The position numbers and the translations under genes are program-made. This document shows, in pieces, positions 1-8,739 of a DNA stretch of 64,000 nucleotides. The notes below the pieces were generated by a model that was given only the letters and a program-made list of their open reading frames with translations, searched no databases and was not told the origin of the DNA. The DNA is from Dielma sp000508965 (GTDB lineage Bacteria; Bacillota_I; Bacilli_A; Erysipelotrichales; Erysipelotrichaceae): positions 124,001 to 188,000 of the forward strand of contig BAHV02000012.1 of NCBI GenBank assembly GCA_000508965.1, read 5' to 3'. Each line of letters begins with the position of its first letter. The first letter of the stretch is position 1.

Positions 1-853
1 TGATTTCATCAAGACCGCGGGTCGACACACTGCCTAAAATATCCCGCAATGTAGAACCATATTCGTAATTGCGAATCCAGTCTGCAGTCACATCAAAGCC
101 CGGAAATTCTTCCTTATGCTCAACCAGATAAGCGACATCTTCTTTAGAAGCATTCTCAACAATCACCGAGCTGTCCTGACTGGTGGCTTTTTCCATTAAA
201 ATCATCACCGGCCAGGCAATACGCTTATCCGCATTGCTGAGATAACCGGCATTCTTTTGAGCCTCAGTCAATTCCTCTAAACAGATGCGTTCAATATCCG
301 CCTGCGTTACCCGATTGATTTTGATTCGATACACCTCATTCGTCGACAATTCTCCACGCAGTGCCTTATCCAGTTCTTCCTCGGTCAACAAATCGTTACC
401 GTAATTATCGGCAGCAACTAAATAAAAATCTTTCCAGTCGCGTTCCGTAATCGTATCTTCCCTGATCTGAAATACTTGGGCGAATTGTTTCGCTAAAGCC
501 CATTTTGATTCTGAATAAGAAGAAACATTGGAAGGCGGATAATAAGTAATATTCAATGATTCCTTATTGCTGACAAGAACATTGCCGTTGCGGTCTACCA
601 TTTCACCGCGCGGCGGTGTCACTACCTGCTGTTTGCGGGTAAAAGCCTCCAATTTAACGATATAATCTTCATTTTCCAGTATCTGCACATTAAACAGCTT
701 AACGCCGATGGCAATAAAAAAACATAATACAACAATGATCATGACCTTCATCCGCTGATTGACAATCTTATTGAAATCAGCCGTTTTCTTTAATAAATCA
801 CTGCTGTTTTTACGATTTTTGTTATCAATTTCTCTAAAAGGATTTTTTAACAT
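1..853 (-). CDS. Class B penicillin-binding protein (PBP2-type), N-terminal part, cut by window edge
   Basis: The reading frame is open from an ATG at 853 to the window edge, so only about 284 N-terminal residues are seen. A short basic cytoplasmic segment is followed by one membrane anchor (about residues 37-57) and then the PBP dimerisation-domain hallmark RGEMVDRNGNVLV near residue 87. The end of the visible part, with GSVSTRGLDEI, is typical of the linker before the transpeptidase domain. Class B PBPs cross-link peptidoglycan outside the membrane, usually with a SEDS partner. The SxxK transpeptidase core lies outside the window. The start is supported by GGAGGAC a few bases upstream. The gene is divergent from ispG. 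Whether it is the elongation (PBP2/PbpA-like) or another class B enzyme cannot be told from this part. Confidence 0.88.
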   Translation of the reverse strand, partial: MLKNPFREIDNKNRKNSSDLLKKTADFNKIVNQRMKVMIIVVLCFFIAIGVKLFNVQILENEDYIVKLEAFTRKQQVVTPPRGEMVDRNGNVLVSNKESLNITYYPPSNVSSYSESKWALAKQFAQVFQIREDTITERDWKDFYLVAADNYGNDLLTEEELDKALRGELSTNEVYRIKINRVTQADIERICLEELTEAQKNAGYLSNADKRIAWPVMILMEKATSQDSSVIVENASKEDVAYLVEHKEEFPGFDVTADWIRNYEYGSTLRDILGSVSTRGLDEI

Positions 854-885
854 AAACGTCCTCCGTTATCTATTATAATACAATT

Positions 886-916
886 TTGCCATTCTGAACA
901 TCTTTCATGCTATAAT
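886..916 (+). promoter_or_regulatory. Candidate promoter of ispG
   Basis: A perfect TATAAT (911-916) is followed after six bases by the ispG Shine-Dalgarno GAGGTGA (923-929). TTGCCA at 886-891 is the best -35, at a long 19-bp spacing. Transcription would begin at about the ribosome-binding site. Confidence 0.5.
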
Positions 917-934
917 ATCAGCGAGGTGAAAAAC

Positions 935-1993
935 ATGAAAAGAACAGAAACACGGCCGATCCACGTAGGCAGCCTGCAGATCGGCGGACAGCAAAAAGTA
1001 ATCATTCAGTCCATGTGTTCAACACGGACTAAAAATATAGATGCCACAGTCAAACAGATTCTTGCTTTAGAAAGAGCTGGCTGTGAGCTTGTGCGCATGG
1101 CGGTCATCGATGAGGAAGATGCCGCGGCAATCACTGAAATAAAAAAACAGGTGCATATCCCTTTAGTGGCTGATATCCATTTCGACTATCGGATCGCTAT
1201 TGCTGCTGTAAAGGCTGGCATTGACAAAATTCGCTTAAACCCCGGCAACATTGGCAAGCGGGAAAATGTTGTTGAGGTTGTTAACGTTTGCCGTGAATAC
1301 AATGTACCAATCCGCATTGGCATCAACAGCGGTTCATTAGAAAAAGATATTCATGAGAAATACGGAAGGCCAACTGCAGAAGGGATGATTGAAAGTGCGC
1401 AGCGCCATGTCAAAATCCTTGAAGATCTTGGCTTCTGCGATATCTGTCTATCCTTTAAATCAAGTGATGTAAACCTGTGTGTAGAAGTCTATGAAAAAGC
1501 CTCTGAAGTCTTCCCCTACCCACTGCATCTAGGCGTTACAGAAGCGGGCACTAAGCTGACCAGCTCCATAAAATCAAGTGCTGCCTTAGGTATTCTGCTC
1601 CATGAAGGCATCGGTGATACGATTCGGATCAGCATTAACGGCGATCCAACCGATGAAATTGTTGTCTGCCGGCAATTGCTTCGCAGCCTTCATTTAATCG
1701 ATGCCGTCCCAAACCTGATTGCTTGTCCGACATGCGGCCGCACGAGTTATGATATCCAATCTGTAGTTAACGAAATGGAACCCTTTGTCCTAGGTTTAAA
1801 CAAGGATATTACAGTCGCAATCATGGGCTGTGCTGTCAATGGTCCCGGTGAAGCAAAGCATGCTGACATCGCCATAGCAGGCGGTAAAGATGAAGGCTTG
1901 CTGATAAAAAAGGGTGAAATAATTGATCGAGTGCCAACCGCAAGAATGGTACAGCGATTGAAGGAAGAAATTATGAAAATGATCGAAGAATGA
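935..1993 (+). CDS. ispG: (E)-4-hydroxy-3-methylbut-2-enyl-diphosphate synthase (flavodoxin/ferredoxin)
   Basis: IspG reductively opens 2-C-methyl-D-erythritol 2,4-cyclodiphosphate to HMBPP in the cytosolic MEP isoprenoid pathway. The 352-residue protein has the N-terminal TIM-barrel start (VGSLQIGG...QSMCSTRT) and the C-terminal iron-sulfur ligands: Cys264 and Cys267 in CPTCGR and Cys299 in MGCAVNGPGEA, with the ligand Glu shortly after. ATG 935 is chosen because GAGGTGA (923-929) sits at the right distance; a GTG at 926 lies inside that site. The length is normal for the short, non-plant type. IspH, the next enzyme of the pathway, is encoded at 7.2 kb on the same strand. A bidirectional terminator follows. 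Confidence 0.97.
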   Translation: MKRTETRPIHVGSLQIGGQQKVIIQSMCSTRTKNIDATVKQILALERAGCELVRMAVIDEEDAAAITEIKKQVHIPLVADIHFDYRIAIAAVKAGIDKIRLNPGNIGKRENVVEVVNVCREYNVPIRIGINSGSLEKDIHEKYGRPTAEGMIESAQRHVKILEDLGFCDICLSFKSSDVNLCVEVYEKASEVFPYPLHLGVTEAGTKLTSSIKSSAALGILLHEGIGDTIRISINGDPTDEIVVCRQLLRSLHLIDAVPNLIACPTCGRTSYDIQSVVNEMEPFVLGLNKDITVAIMGCAVNGPGEAKHADIAIAGGKDEGLLIKKGEIIDRVPTARMVQRLKEEIMKMIEE

Positions 1994-1994
1994 C

Positions 1995-2016
1995 AAAAGA
2001 CCTATTCAGGTCTTTT
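1995..2016. terminator. Bidirectional terminator between ispG and the ABC permease gene
   Basis: A 9-bp perfect stem (AAAAGACCT/AGGTCTTTT) with an ATTC loop and T/A tracts on both sides lies between the convergent ispG and ABC permease genes and touches the permease stop codon. Confidence 0.8.
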
Positions 2017-2767
2017 AATTTGTTTCCTTTTTCAATTGCCTATAAGCAAAACTAAAACTGATGACGTTTAATAAGATAAGCATGATAATAACAGCGGCTA
2101 ACTGATGCGGATCAATCCAGCCATTTAAGAGCAAAGCACGCAGTGCATCGATCACATAGGTAAAAGGATTGCAGCTAAGCGCAACAGCGACTGCATTGTT
2201 CATCCCTGTGGCTGGGAATAAAGCGGAACTGAGAAAAAATATCGGCAGTACAATTGCGTTCATAACCGTCTCATACACCGCTTCATTAGGCAAAATCATG
2301 CTGATGCCATAGCACAGACCAGCCATAAAAAAGACTGTCAAAGCGATTAAAATAAGCACGCAGCCGATCACTGTCAAGTTTAGCGGCAGCGTAACGGATA
2401 AGCATAAGGCAGTGACACACAAGACAGCTGCTTCTAGATAAGAACATAACACCGCTTCCAAGAGCTGACCTAAAATTATGATTCCGCGATGCATCGGAGC
2501 AATCAATATGCGGTAAAAACTGCCGTCCTTTTTCATCAAGTAATTCATCATCCCGCTGCTGCTGCAAGTACTGAAGCTGACCAAGATCAAAATACCCGGC
2601 AAAATAAAAGCTGTATAATTATCAATACCAGTATTTTGCATCGTCTGCTTTGCTGCGCTGCTGTAAAGAATCAGCCAAAGCAAAGGCTGAAGCAGTGTGA
2701 TAACAATTGTAAAAGCATTGTGAAACCGCCACTTAACATTTCGGTATAATATAGTGAATATTCTCAT
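2015..2767 (-). CDS. ABC-2 type exporter permease
   Basis: A 250-residue membrane protein with about six hydrophobic segments and the ABC2-membrane layout: an N-terminal amphipathic start, TM1 (about 22-38), an extracytoplasmic loop, TM2 (about 52-70), and a last TM near the C terminus (about 225-243). The segment SCNPFTYVIDALRALLLNGW near residue 185-205 is characteristic of DrrB/NodJ-like permeases. It overlaps the upstream ATPase gene by 4 bases and would form the channel of the exporter. The substrate is not visible; the linked AraC/GyrI regulator suggests a drug or other small toxic molecule (inference). Confidence 0.88.
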   Translation of the reverse strand: MRIFTILYRNVKWRFHNAFTIVITLLQPLLWLILYSSAAKQTMQNTGIDNYTAFILPGILILVSFSTCSSSGMMNYLMKKDGSFYRILIAPMHRGIIILGQLLEAVLCSYLEAAVLCVTALCLSVTLPLNLTVIGCVLILIALTVFFMAGLCYGISMILPNEAVYETVMNAIVLPIFFLSSALFPATGMNNAVAVALSCNPFTYVIDALRALLLNGWIDPHQLAAVIIMLILLNVISFSFAYRQLKKETN

Positions 2768-3711
2768 TTCCCTGTCTCCTGTTCAGCTGTTAAACGTACA
2801 AATACATCTTCTAAACTGGGCTGTACAATTTGAATACCCTGACAAGGTATTTTTTGTGTCAGTATCAAACTGATTGCCTTTTCCATATCGAAATGACTGT
2901 TTTTGGTATGAAGCATCACCGCCGCATCATTCAGCACAACATGTTGATTTGCAAAACATTGCCTAAACGGAGTTAAATATTTATTTGCTGCTTGCTTAGT
3001 ATTGAATTGAATCTGCAGATATTCCTGATGAATAATTGCGCGCAATGCCTGTGGAGACTTTTGAATTAATGCTTTCCCCTCTTTCATGATGCAGATTGTA
3101 TCACTTAAATTTTCAGCTTCTTCTAAATAATGGGTAGTCAGGAAAATCGTAGTTTTAAATTCATCACGAATTTTTTTCATCATCTGCCACATTTGTCTGC
3201 GTGAACAGACATCCATACCCACCGTAGGTTCATCTAAAAATAAAATTTTAGGATTTGACATCATATTCAGCGCAACATCTAATCTGCGTTTCACACCGCC
3301 TGAATAAGAGGACACTGCATATTTCTTAAACGGCGCTAAATCAAAAGCGTTGATAAGCTCATTCATTCGCTTTATGGCCGCTGGCCTGGGAATCTTATAA
3401 AGCCGGCTTTGAAAGAGCATATTATCAGTTAAAGATAAATGTGTATCGATTGAAAGCTGCTGAGCAACACAGGCAATTATGCGCCGAGCTTCATCCGCAT
3501 GACAGTTAAGATCCATCCCTTGTATTAGCACCTTCCCTGAAGTTGGTTTCAAATAAGTAGTTAAAATGTTGATCAATGTTGATTTACCCGCCCCATTAGG
3601 CCCTAATAAAGAAAATATCTCACCTTCCTCCACCGATATATTAAAACCATTTAATGCCTGTTTACCATTTTTATAACGTTGAACTAAATTATGTGCTTCA
3701 ATAATTGCCAT
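2764..3711 (-). CDS. ABC transporter ATP-binding protein, DrrA/CcmA-like
   Basis: A 315-residue ATPase with all nucleotide-binding motifs: Walker A LGPNGAGKST (about residue 36), Q-loop in CVAQQLS, signature SYSGGVKRRLD, Walker B ILFLDEPTVGMD and the switch His in TTHYLEE. The C-terminal ~90 residues form the extension common in ABC-2 drug-export ATPases. The start at ATG 3711 has GGAGGC eight bases upstream; a longer frame would run into the preceding AraC gene. It pairs with the overlapping permease gene downstream and sits 20 bases after the AraC/GyrI regulator, so the three genes look like one self-regulated efflux operon. Confidence 0.93.
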   Translation of the reverse strand: MAIIEAHNLVQRYKNGKQALNGFNISVEEGEIFSLLGPNGAGKSTLINILTTYLKPTSGKVLIQGMDLNCHADEARRIIACVAQQLSIDTHLSLTDNMLFQSRLYKIPRPAAIKRMNELINAFDLAPFKKYAVSSYSGGVKRRLDVALNMMSNPKILFLDEPTVGMDVCSRRQMWQMMKKIRDEFKTTIFLTTHYLEEAENLSDTICIMKEGKALIQKSPQALRAIIHQEYLQIQFNTKQAANKYLTPFRQCFANQHVVLNDAAVMLHTKNSHFDMEKAISLILTQKIPCQGIQIVQPSLEDVFVRLTAEQETGK

Positions 3712-3731
3712 CTGTTTGCCTCCGTAAAGTC

Positions 3732-4589
3732 TTAAGCTTTTTCTTTTTTGATTGCTATCCAAATCTCAAAATGACCAGATTTAGACATATTATGATTGAT
3801 AGGATATACTTCAATATCCGGCAGTTCAGCATAAGCATAGCCGGAAAATGGCAGCCATTCAGTCAGAAAACGTCTGAAAATATCTTGGCTTGCTTCTTTA
3901 AAAAGGCCGTCACCTTCAAAGACAACCCATACTGCGGCAGGAATTTCCAACACATCCATCCCCATAGGTACAGCTTTGCTGCTAGCTGCCGCGACGGTAT
4001 AATATAATCGATCATTTAGACTATGAGTGACACCCGCTATGCCAAATGGCTCGCTTGTTAAATCATACAAGCTATTAATCTGGCCATTTTTTAATAAGTT
4101 GTTCCAAAAAAATGGCACCATGTTTTGATTTTCTTCCATGTTCAGCGTCAATGGGAAACGGATGCCGACAAACCGCATTGCCTTTTTTTCTTCAATGCGA
4201 TAAGACATAGGCTGATTGCCGCTGACTGTTACCGCAAAGCGGATTGGCAAATAGGCGGTTAAAGGTTTGCCTGCTCTTCTTAGCGAAATTGGGGAAACAC
4301 CGTGTACGGCTTGAAATGCCCTGTTAAATGAAGTGGGTGAAGCGTATCCATACTTAAGAGCTATATCCAGCACTTCACATTTAGTTGTCTGTAAGTCAAA
4401 GGCGGCTTGTGTCATTTTGCGTCGACGTATATATTCGGATAATGATATCCCTGCCGCATATGTAAACATCCGCTGAAAATAAGTGGTTGAACAGCAGGCA
4501 ATACGGGCAGCCTCATCATAAGATATTTCTTTATCCAAATTATTTTCTATATAATCAATGGCTTTGTTTAAATTTTGTAACCACTCCAT
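3732..4589 (-). CDS. AraC-family transcriptional regulator with GyrI-like ligand-binding domain
   Basis: A 285-residue protein with two modules. Residues about 8-105 carry a double helix-turn-helix of the AraC/XylS type (YDEAARIACCSTTYFQRMF ... ALKYGYASPTSFNRAFQ). Residues about 130-285 form a GyrI/Rob-like effector domain ending in EIWIAIKK. This arrangement (as in SoxS/Rob-like BltR-type regulators) usually senses lipophilic compounds and activates efflux genes. It is the first gene of the operon with the ABC exporter. The start has GGAGG seven bases upstream. A near-palindrome of TTGATATAAAATTTATATTG type lies about 80-100 bases upstream (4668-4692) and could be an operator. Confidence 0.9.
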   Translation of the reverse strand: MEWLQNLNKAIDYIENNLDKEISYDEAARIACCSTTYFQRMFTYAAGISLSEYIRRRKMTQAAFDLQTTKCEVLDIALKYGYASPTSFNRAFQAVHGVSPISLRRAGKPLTAYLPIRFAVTVSGNQPMSYRIEEKKAMRFVGIRFPLTLNMEENQNMVPFFWNNLLKNGQINSLYDLTSEPFGIAGVTHSLNDRLYYTVAAASSKAVPMGMDVLEIPAAVWVVFEGDGLFKEASQDIFRRFLTEWLPFSGYAYAELPDIEVYPINHNMSKSGHFEIWIAIKKEKA

Positions 4590-4710
4590 ACTTTACCTCC
4601 TATGCCTATCTTAAACGAATGAGTAATTATATTCCTCACTTTTTATGTTCTCTTTTGTAAAGTTTAAATCAATATAAATTTTATATCAATGGCCGTTTCA
4701 ATTAAAAAAA

Positions 4711-4744
4711 GCATAAAAAAATCACTGCTTGTTAGTCAGTGATT
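4711..4744 (-). terminator. Terminator of cshB-nfo
   Basis: On the minus strand an 8-bp stem AATCACTG/CAGTGATT with a 9-base loop is followed by seven T, just after the nfo stop codon. Confidence 0.85.
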
Positions 4745-4748
4745 CTGT

Positions 4749-5624
4749 TTATCCTTGCTGCTTATTTAAAAGACTGCTGTCAAATACGCCTTGTTTCAGC
4801 ATTTTAATTTCTTCTTTATAGGGCGGCTGATCATCTACATAGGGAGTCTCTAAGATTTTAGGTATCTGCTCAAGCCGTGGGTGGTGGGCAATCATATTCA
4901 GAATATCAAAGCCGATCTTCCCATAACCGATATTTTCATGTCGATCCTTGCGGGCTCCGCAATTGTTTTTAGAGTCATTCAAATGAAGCACCCGCAGCCG
5001 ATCCAGTCCAATGATTTCATCAAATTCATCAAGCAATTCATCAAATTTAGAGAGATCGCGGCCCGAATCATGAACATGGCATGTATCAAAACAAACAGCC
5101 AAATGATCCTTATAGCGGCAGCCATCAATAATTGCTTTTAACTGATGAAAGTCACAGCCGCATTCACTTCCCTTACCTGCCATCGTTTCCAAAGCAATCA
5201 TCGTATCACCGATGTTCTCCATCGCTTGGTCAAGGCCCTCACAAATTTTCTTTATCCCTACCTCAGTGCCGGCATTGACATGACTGCCGGGATGCAGCAC
5301 TAATATTTTTGCGCCGATTGCTTGTGTCCGTTCAATTTCACGAATCAAGAATTCAACACCGCCCATAAAGGTTTCCGGTTTGAATGTATTGGCCAGATTG
5401 ATTAGATATGGCGCATGAATGATAATGTTCTCCGGCTTAATGCCATGCTCAGCCATCAATTCCTTCGCTTCATTAATTTTGAACTTGGATAATTCCACCC
5501 GCCGTGAATTAGAGGGCGCCCCGGTATAAATCATACAGGCGTTGGCATCATAGCTGATTGTATCCTTAATGGCCTGAAGCAGATAATCCGGTGCCGACAT
5601 TGAGACGTGTGATCCGATAATCAT
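4749..5624 (-). CDS. nfo: Endonuclease IV (AP endonuclease)
   Basis: Nfo cuts DNA 5' of abasic sites in base excision repair. The 291-residue protein shows the AP_endonuc_2 TIM-barrel metal ligands in order: HAPYLINLA, LHPGSHVNAG, ALETMAGKG, CFDTCHVHDSG and LHLNDSKN, ending with PKILETPY; these bind three Zn ions. The length matches the family. Its start overlaps the cshB stop by 4 bases (ATGA), the same gene pair as in Bacillus, so the two are translationally coupled. A terminator follows. Confidence 0.96.
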   Translation of the reverse strand: MIIGSHVSMSAPDYLLQAIKDTISYDANACMIYTGAPSNSRRVELSKFKINEAKELMAEHGIKPENIIIHAPYLINLANTFKPETFMGGVEFLIREIERTQAIGAKILVLHPGSHVNAGTEVGIKKICEGLDQAMENIGDTMIALETMAGKGSECGCDFHQLKAIIDGCRYKDHLAVCFDTCHVHDSGRDLSKFDELLDEFDEIIGLDRLRVLHLNDSKNNCGARKDRHENIGYGKIGFDILNMIAHHPRLEQIPKILETPYVDDQPPYKEEIKMLKQGVFDSSLLNKQQG

Positions 5625-6979
5625 TCTTCAGTCCTCTCCTTCTGCTTCGTCTTAGCGCGTTCCTTCTGCTGACGCTTGATGTCCTGCTGGATCATCTCAC
5701 GATGGGCGCGGCGTTTCAGCTTTTCTACCTCAGCCTTGCGTTTCTTCTTATAACCTGGCTTAACCGCTGCCTTCTTACGGCTTACTACCTTCGCAATTTC
5801 TTTATCAAGCGGATTATCTTTTTTTACTTTAGGTGCATTAAAGGTTTTTAATTCAATCCATTCACCATTTTTATAATTCTTAGTTTTGAAACTGATTCCC
5901 TTAACCTGAAGCTGTTTGATTGCCGGTTCATCCTCTTTTTTATATAAAGAGAAACAAGTACCGTCACGACCCGCACGGCCGGTTCTTCCCGCTCGATGAA
6001 TAAAGAAATCTAATTCCTTTGGAAAGCCTAAGGAGATAACATGGGATACCCCTTCAACATCGATACCGCGTGCCGCGATATCCGTAGCTACTACATATGT
6101 TTTATCAAGATTCATCAAGTTTTTCATCGCCGCCCGGCGTTCACGCGGCTGCAAGTCACCATGCAGTTCAATTAAATCATAACCGTTTTCACGCATTAAA
6201 GCCGCGCAACTGGCAGCCTGTGACCGTGTATTTGCAAAAATCAAACAAACATAAGGCGTAAAGCCCGGCAAGATTTCAAGCAGTTTCTGCTCATAGCTTA
6301 AATGTTTGCATGGAATCAAAATTTGTTCGATTTTTGGTGAGTGCTTATGCTCATCTTCAATTTGAACTGTGACTGGATTGGTCATATATTTTTTCAAAAA
6401 AGGTCTTAAACCCTGTGGAATCGTAGCTGAAAAGCTCAGCATCTGTAAATTCTTACGCATTCTGCCGGCAATTGCGTCAATATCCTCTAAAAAGCCGAAT
6501 TCCAGTGTCATGTCTGCTTCATCAATAACCAGAATTGAAGCCTTTTCAATCCGCAGCGTCTGCTCATTCAAAAACAAATCGCGGATTCTGCCTGGTGTAC
6601 CGATAACGATCTGCGGCTGAACCTTAAGCTGTTCACTCATCCTTGATTTCTCAAGACCGCCTGAAATCAGCTTAACATTAATCTTTGGACATGCCTCGCT
6701 GATCTGCTGGGCACGCGCATATAGCTGCATCGCCAACTCACGGGTTGGAGCGGTAATCACCGCCTGTACCTCATTCAAATCAGGATTGATCCTTTCTAAT
6801 ATAGGAATTAAAAACGCATGGGTCTTACCGGTACCCGTATCTGAAATACCAATAACATCCTTATTTTTCATCACTAATGGAATTACCTGCTGCTGAATCG
6901 GCGTTGGTTCTGTAAACTGATTTATTTCTAAAAAGCGCTGAGTTGCGGCGCTGAAATTATAATCGCTGAATTTACTCAT
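5621..6979 (-). CDS. cshB: DEAD-box RNA helicase, CshB-like
   Basis: A 452-residue ATP-dependent RNA helicase. Visible motifs: Q motif (FTEPTPIQQQVIP), motif I SDTGTGKT, Ia APTRELA, motif II DEAD, motif III SAT, motif IV LIFANTRSQ, motif V ATDIAARGIDV and motif VI HRAGRTGRAG. A strongly basic Lys/Arg-rich tail (about residues 395-452) follows and probably binds RNA. CshB-type helicases help in rRNA maturation, mRNA turnover and cold growth. The gene lies directly upstream of nfo and near ispH and ispG, as in Bacillus, which is why CshB is preferred over CshA. Confidence 0.93.
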   Translation of the reverse strand: MSKFSDYNFSAATQRFLEINQFTEPTPIQQQVIPLVMKNKDVIGISDTGTGKTHAFLIPILERINPDLNEVQAVITAPTRELAMQLYARAQQISEACPKINVKLISGGLEKSRMSEQLKVQPQIVIGTPGRIRDLFLNEQTLRIEKASILVIDEADMTLEFGFLEDIDAIAGRMRKNLQMLSFSATIPQGLRPFLKKYMTNPVTVQIEDEHKHSPKIEQILIPCKHLSYEQKLLEILPGFTPYVCLIFANTRSQAASCAALMRENGYDLIELHGDLQPRERRAAMKNLMNLDKTYVVATDIAARGIDVEGVSHVISLGFPKELDFFIHRAGRTGRAGRDGTCFSLYKKEDEPAIKQLQVKGISFKTKNYKNGEWIELKTFNAPKVKKDNPLDKEIAKVVSRKKAAVKPGYKKKRKAEVEKLKRRAHREMIQQDIKRQQKERAKTKQKERTEE

Positions 6980-7063
6980 AAAATCATCCTCTCTTATTTA
7001 TTATAGCCATTTCTGAATCACAGCCAGCTGCTTATTCAAAAATAATTGCCAAACTTCCTTAAA

Positions 7064-7092
7064 ATTATAACATAACCGCTGTTTATCGGCAA
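7064..7092 (-). promoter_or_regulatory. Sigma-A-type promoter of cshB-nfo
   Basis: On the minus strand TTGCCG (7092-7087) and TATAAT (7069-7064) are separated by exactly 17 bases. The predicted cshB leader is about 78 bases. Confidence 0.7.
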
Positions 7093-7126
7093 TTTTTTAA
7101 TTTTGATCCACATCAATTCAAATAAT

Positions 7127-7155
7127 TTCACGGACGATTCGGAATATGTTAAAAT
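7127..7155 (+). promoter_or_regulatory. Candidate promoter of ispH
   Basis: TTCACG (7127-7132), 17 bases, then TAAAAT (7150-7155). The Shine-Dalgarno GAGGTGA starts six bases after the -10, predicting a leader of about 11 bases. Confidence 0.55.
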
Positions 7156-7172
7156 TGTATTGAGGTGAGATC

Positions 7173-8057
7173 ATGAGAATCATAAAAGTACAGCCGCGCG
7201 GTTATTGCAAAGGTGTTGTTCGGGCCATACAAATTGCTAAACAGACACGGCTTGAATATCCTGACGAAAAAATAACCGTACTTGGCATGCTTGTTCATAA
7301 TCAATATGTGGTCGAAGCGCTGAAATGCCTGAATATCGATACGATTGAAGATAAAACGAAAAGCCGTCTTGAATTGCTGGATCAGATTGATGAGGGCATT
7401 GTCCTCTTTACAGCACACGGCATCGCTTCGCAAGTAAAAGATAAAGCCGCTGCGAAAGGGTTGATTTGTGTTGATGCCAGCTGTCCGGATGTGCTTTCAA
7501 CACAGGCCCTAATTAAAAACGCGCTGGCCGATGGGAAGCATGTAGCATATATCGGTAAAAAAGGACATCCGGAAGCAGAAGCGGTATTAAGCATCAGTCC
7601 GGCTATTCAGCTGATTGAATTGCATCAGCCGCTGCCGCCATTATCAATGCCGCTCTTTGTAACTTGTCAGACAACCATGAGTACCAGTGACGTGCTTGCT
7701 GTTTTTCAGAATATCAAGCAGGCTTATCCGCAGGCAGAGATCGGTGAAGAAATCTGTAATGCCACCCGCATCCGCCAGCAAGCGGTACATGAGCTGCAAA
7801 ATGTTGATGTCCTAATTGTTGTTGGTGATAAACAAAGCAATAATTCCACAAGGCTTGCGGAAATCGGTCACAATCACGGCATTCCCCGTGTCTTACTGAT
7901 TGATGACGCTTCACAGCTTAACTTATCAGTCTTTCACGACGATGATGTTGTGGCGGTTACCAGTGGTGCTTCAACCCCTTCTCAGCTTACCGCTCAGGTG
8001 ATTGATAAGCTTCATGGAGAGCCAATAAAGCCGCTTGATTTATCATGTCTGCTATAA
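7173..8057 (+). CDS. ispH: 4-hydroxy-3-methylbut-2-enyl diphosphate reductase
   Basis: IspH (LytB) reduces HMBPP to IPP and DMAPP, the last step of the MEP pathway. The 294-residue protein has the three [4Fe-4S] cysteines in their usual contexts: Cys12 (RGYCKGVV), the cysteine in VDASCPDV and that in EEICNATRIRQ. The substrate-binding residues are present: LVHNQYVV, GKKGHPEA, CQTTMS and the C-terminal SGASTP. The start has GAGGTGA at 7162-7168. The gene is convergent with trmK and separated from it by only 16 bases that hold a shared terminator. Confidence 0.97.
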   Translation: MRIIKVQPRGYCKGVVRAIQIAKQTRLEYPDEKITVLGMLVHNQYVVEALKCLNIDTIEDKTKSRLELLDQIDEGIVLFTAHGIASQVKDKAAAKGLICVDASCPDVLSTQALIKNALADGKHVAYIGKKGHPEAEAVLSISPAIQLIELHQPLPPLSMPLFVTCQTTMSTSDVLAVFQNIKQAYPQAEIGEEICNATRIRQQAVHELQNVDVLIVVGDKQSNNSTRLAEIGHNHGIPRVLLIDDASQLNLSVFHDDDVVAVTSGASTPSQLTAQVIDKLHGEPIKPLDLSCLL

Positions 8058-8060
8058 AAC

Positions 8061-8089
8061 AAAAACGGGTTCATCAGGAACTCGTTTTT
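8061..8089. terminator. Bidirectional terminator shared by ispH and trmK
   Basis: A 12-bp stem (8061-8072 with 8078-8089, one G-T pair) with A and T tracts on the two flanks and a 5-base loop. The trmK stop codon lies in the loop, so the last trmK codons are part of the terminator. Confidence 0.85.
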
Positions 8090-8739
8090 AATTGCTTATC
8101 GATGCGCTGAAACAATTCGGTTAATTCAGCATATTTATCATGATCTTCAGCCAGCTGATCAAGAATCAGTGAAAGCTTATGCCGCCGGTATTCCCAATAT
8201 TCTTGAAATAATTCTTTTTGCGGCATCAAAGGTCCAAACAATACTTCATCATCACTCAGCGGCTTGCCGCCAAATGGCTCTGCAACAACGATTTGATAAT
8301 AATGACCTTCATAAACCAAATCCTCATCAACGATGGCAAAGTTATGATCGCTGAGCCATCTGCGAAGCAGATCAACGTCGCTGTTCGACTGTAAAATCAA
8401 GCGTTTAAACTGCGGAAGCCGATCAAAATCATTCTCCAAAATCGATTTAATTGTTTCATAACCCATACCCGAAATAATCACACAGTCAACATCTTCAGGA
8501 CAATCGCTCAAGCCCGCGCAGAGTAAAGGAAAAACCCGATCCAATGTATCGGTTTCTTTAATCGTAGCCATGGCGCGCTGTAGCGGTCCTTCATTAATAT
8601 CACATGCATATGCCCTGACACATGTGCCGTCAAGCACACATGCACAAGGCAGATAAGCATGATCACAGCCAATATCGGCTAATATACTGTCTTTTAATAC
8701 AAACTGCTTAATGGCAGCCAGACGTTTGCTTAACTTCAT
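8074..8739 (-). CDS. trmK: tRNA (adenine22-N1)-methyltransferase
   Basis: TrmK methylates N1 of A22 in the D-loop region of tRNA using S-adenosylmethionine. The 221-residue protein has the Rossmann motif I ADIGCDHAYLPCA (about residues 21-33), the acidic ACDIN strand end, and the family motif VIISGMGYETI with LILQSN following; the C-terminal ~60 residues are helical and charged, as in the TrmK structure. The start abuts the rpoD stop (1-base overlap). The rpoD-trmK order is the same as in Bacillus (sigA-yqfN). Confidence 0.93.
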   Translation of the reverse strand: MKLSKRLAAIKQFVLKDSILADIGCDHAYLPCACVLDGTCVRAYACDINEGPLQRAMATIKETDTLDRVFPLLCAGLSDCPEDVDCVIISGMGYETIKSILENDFDRLPQFKRLILQSNSDVDLLRRWLSDHNFAIVDEDLVYEGHYYQIVVAEPFGGKPLSDDEVLFGPLMPQKELFQEYWEYRRHKLSLILDQLAEDHDKYAELTELFQRIDKQLKTSS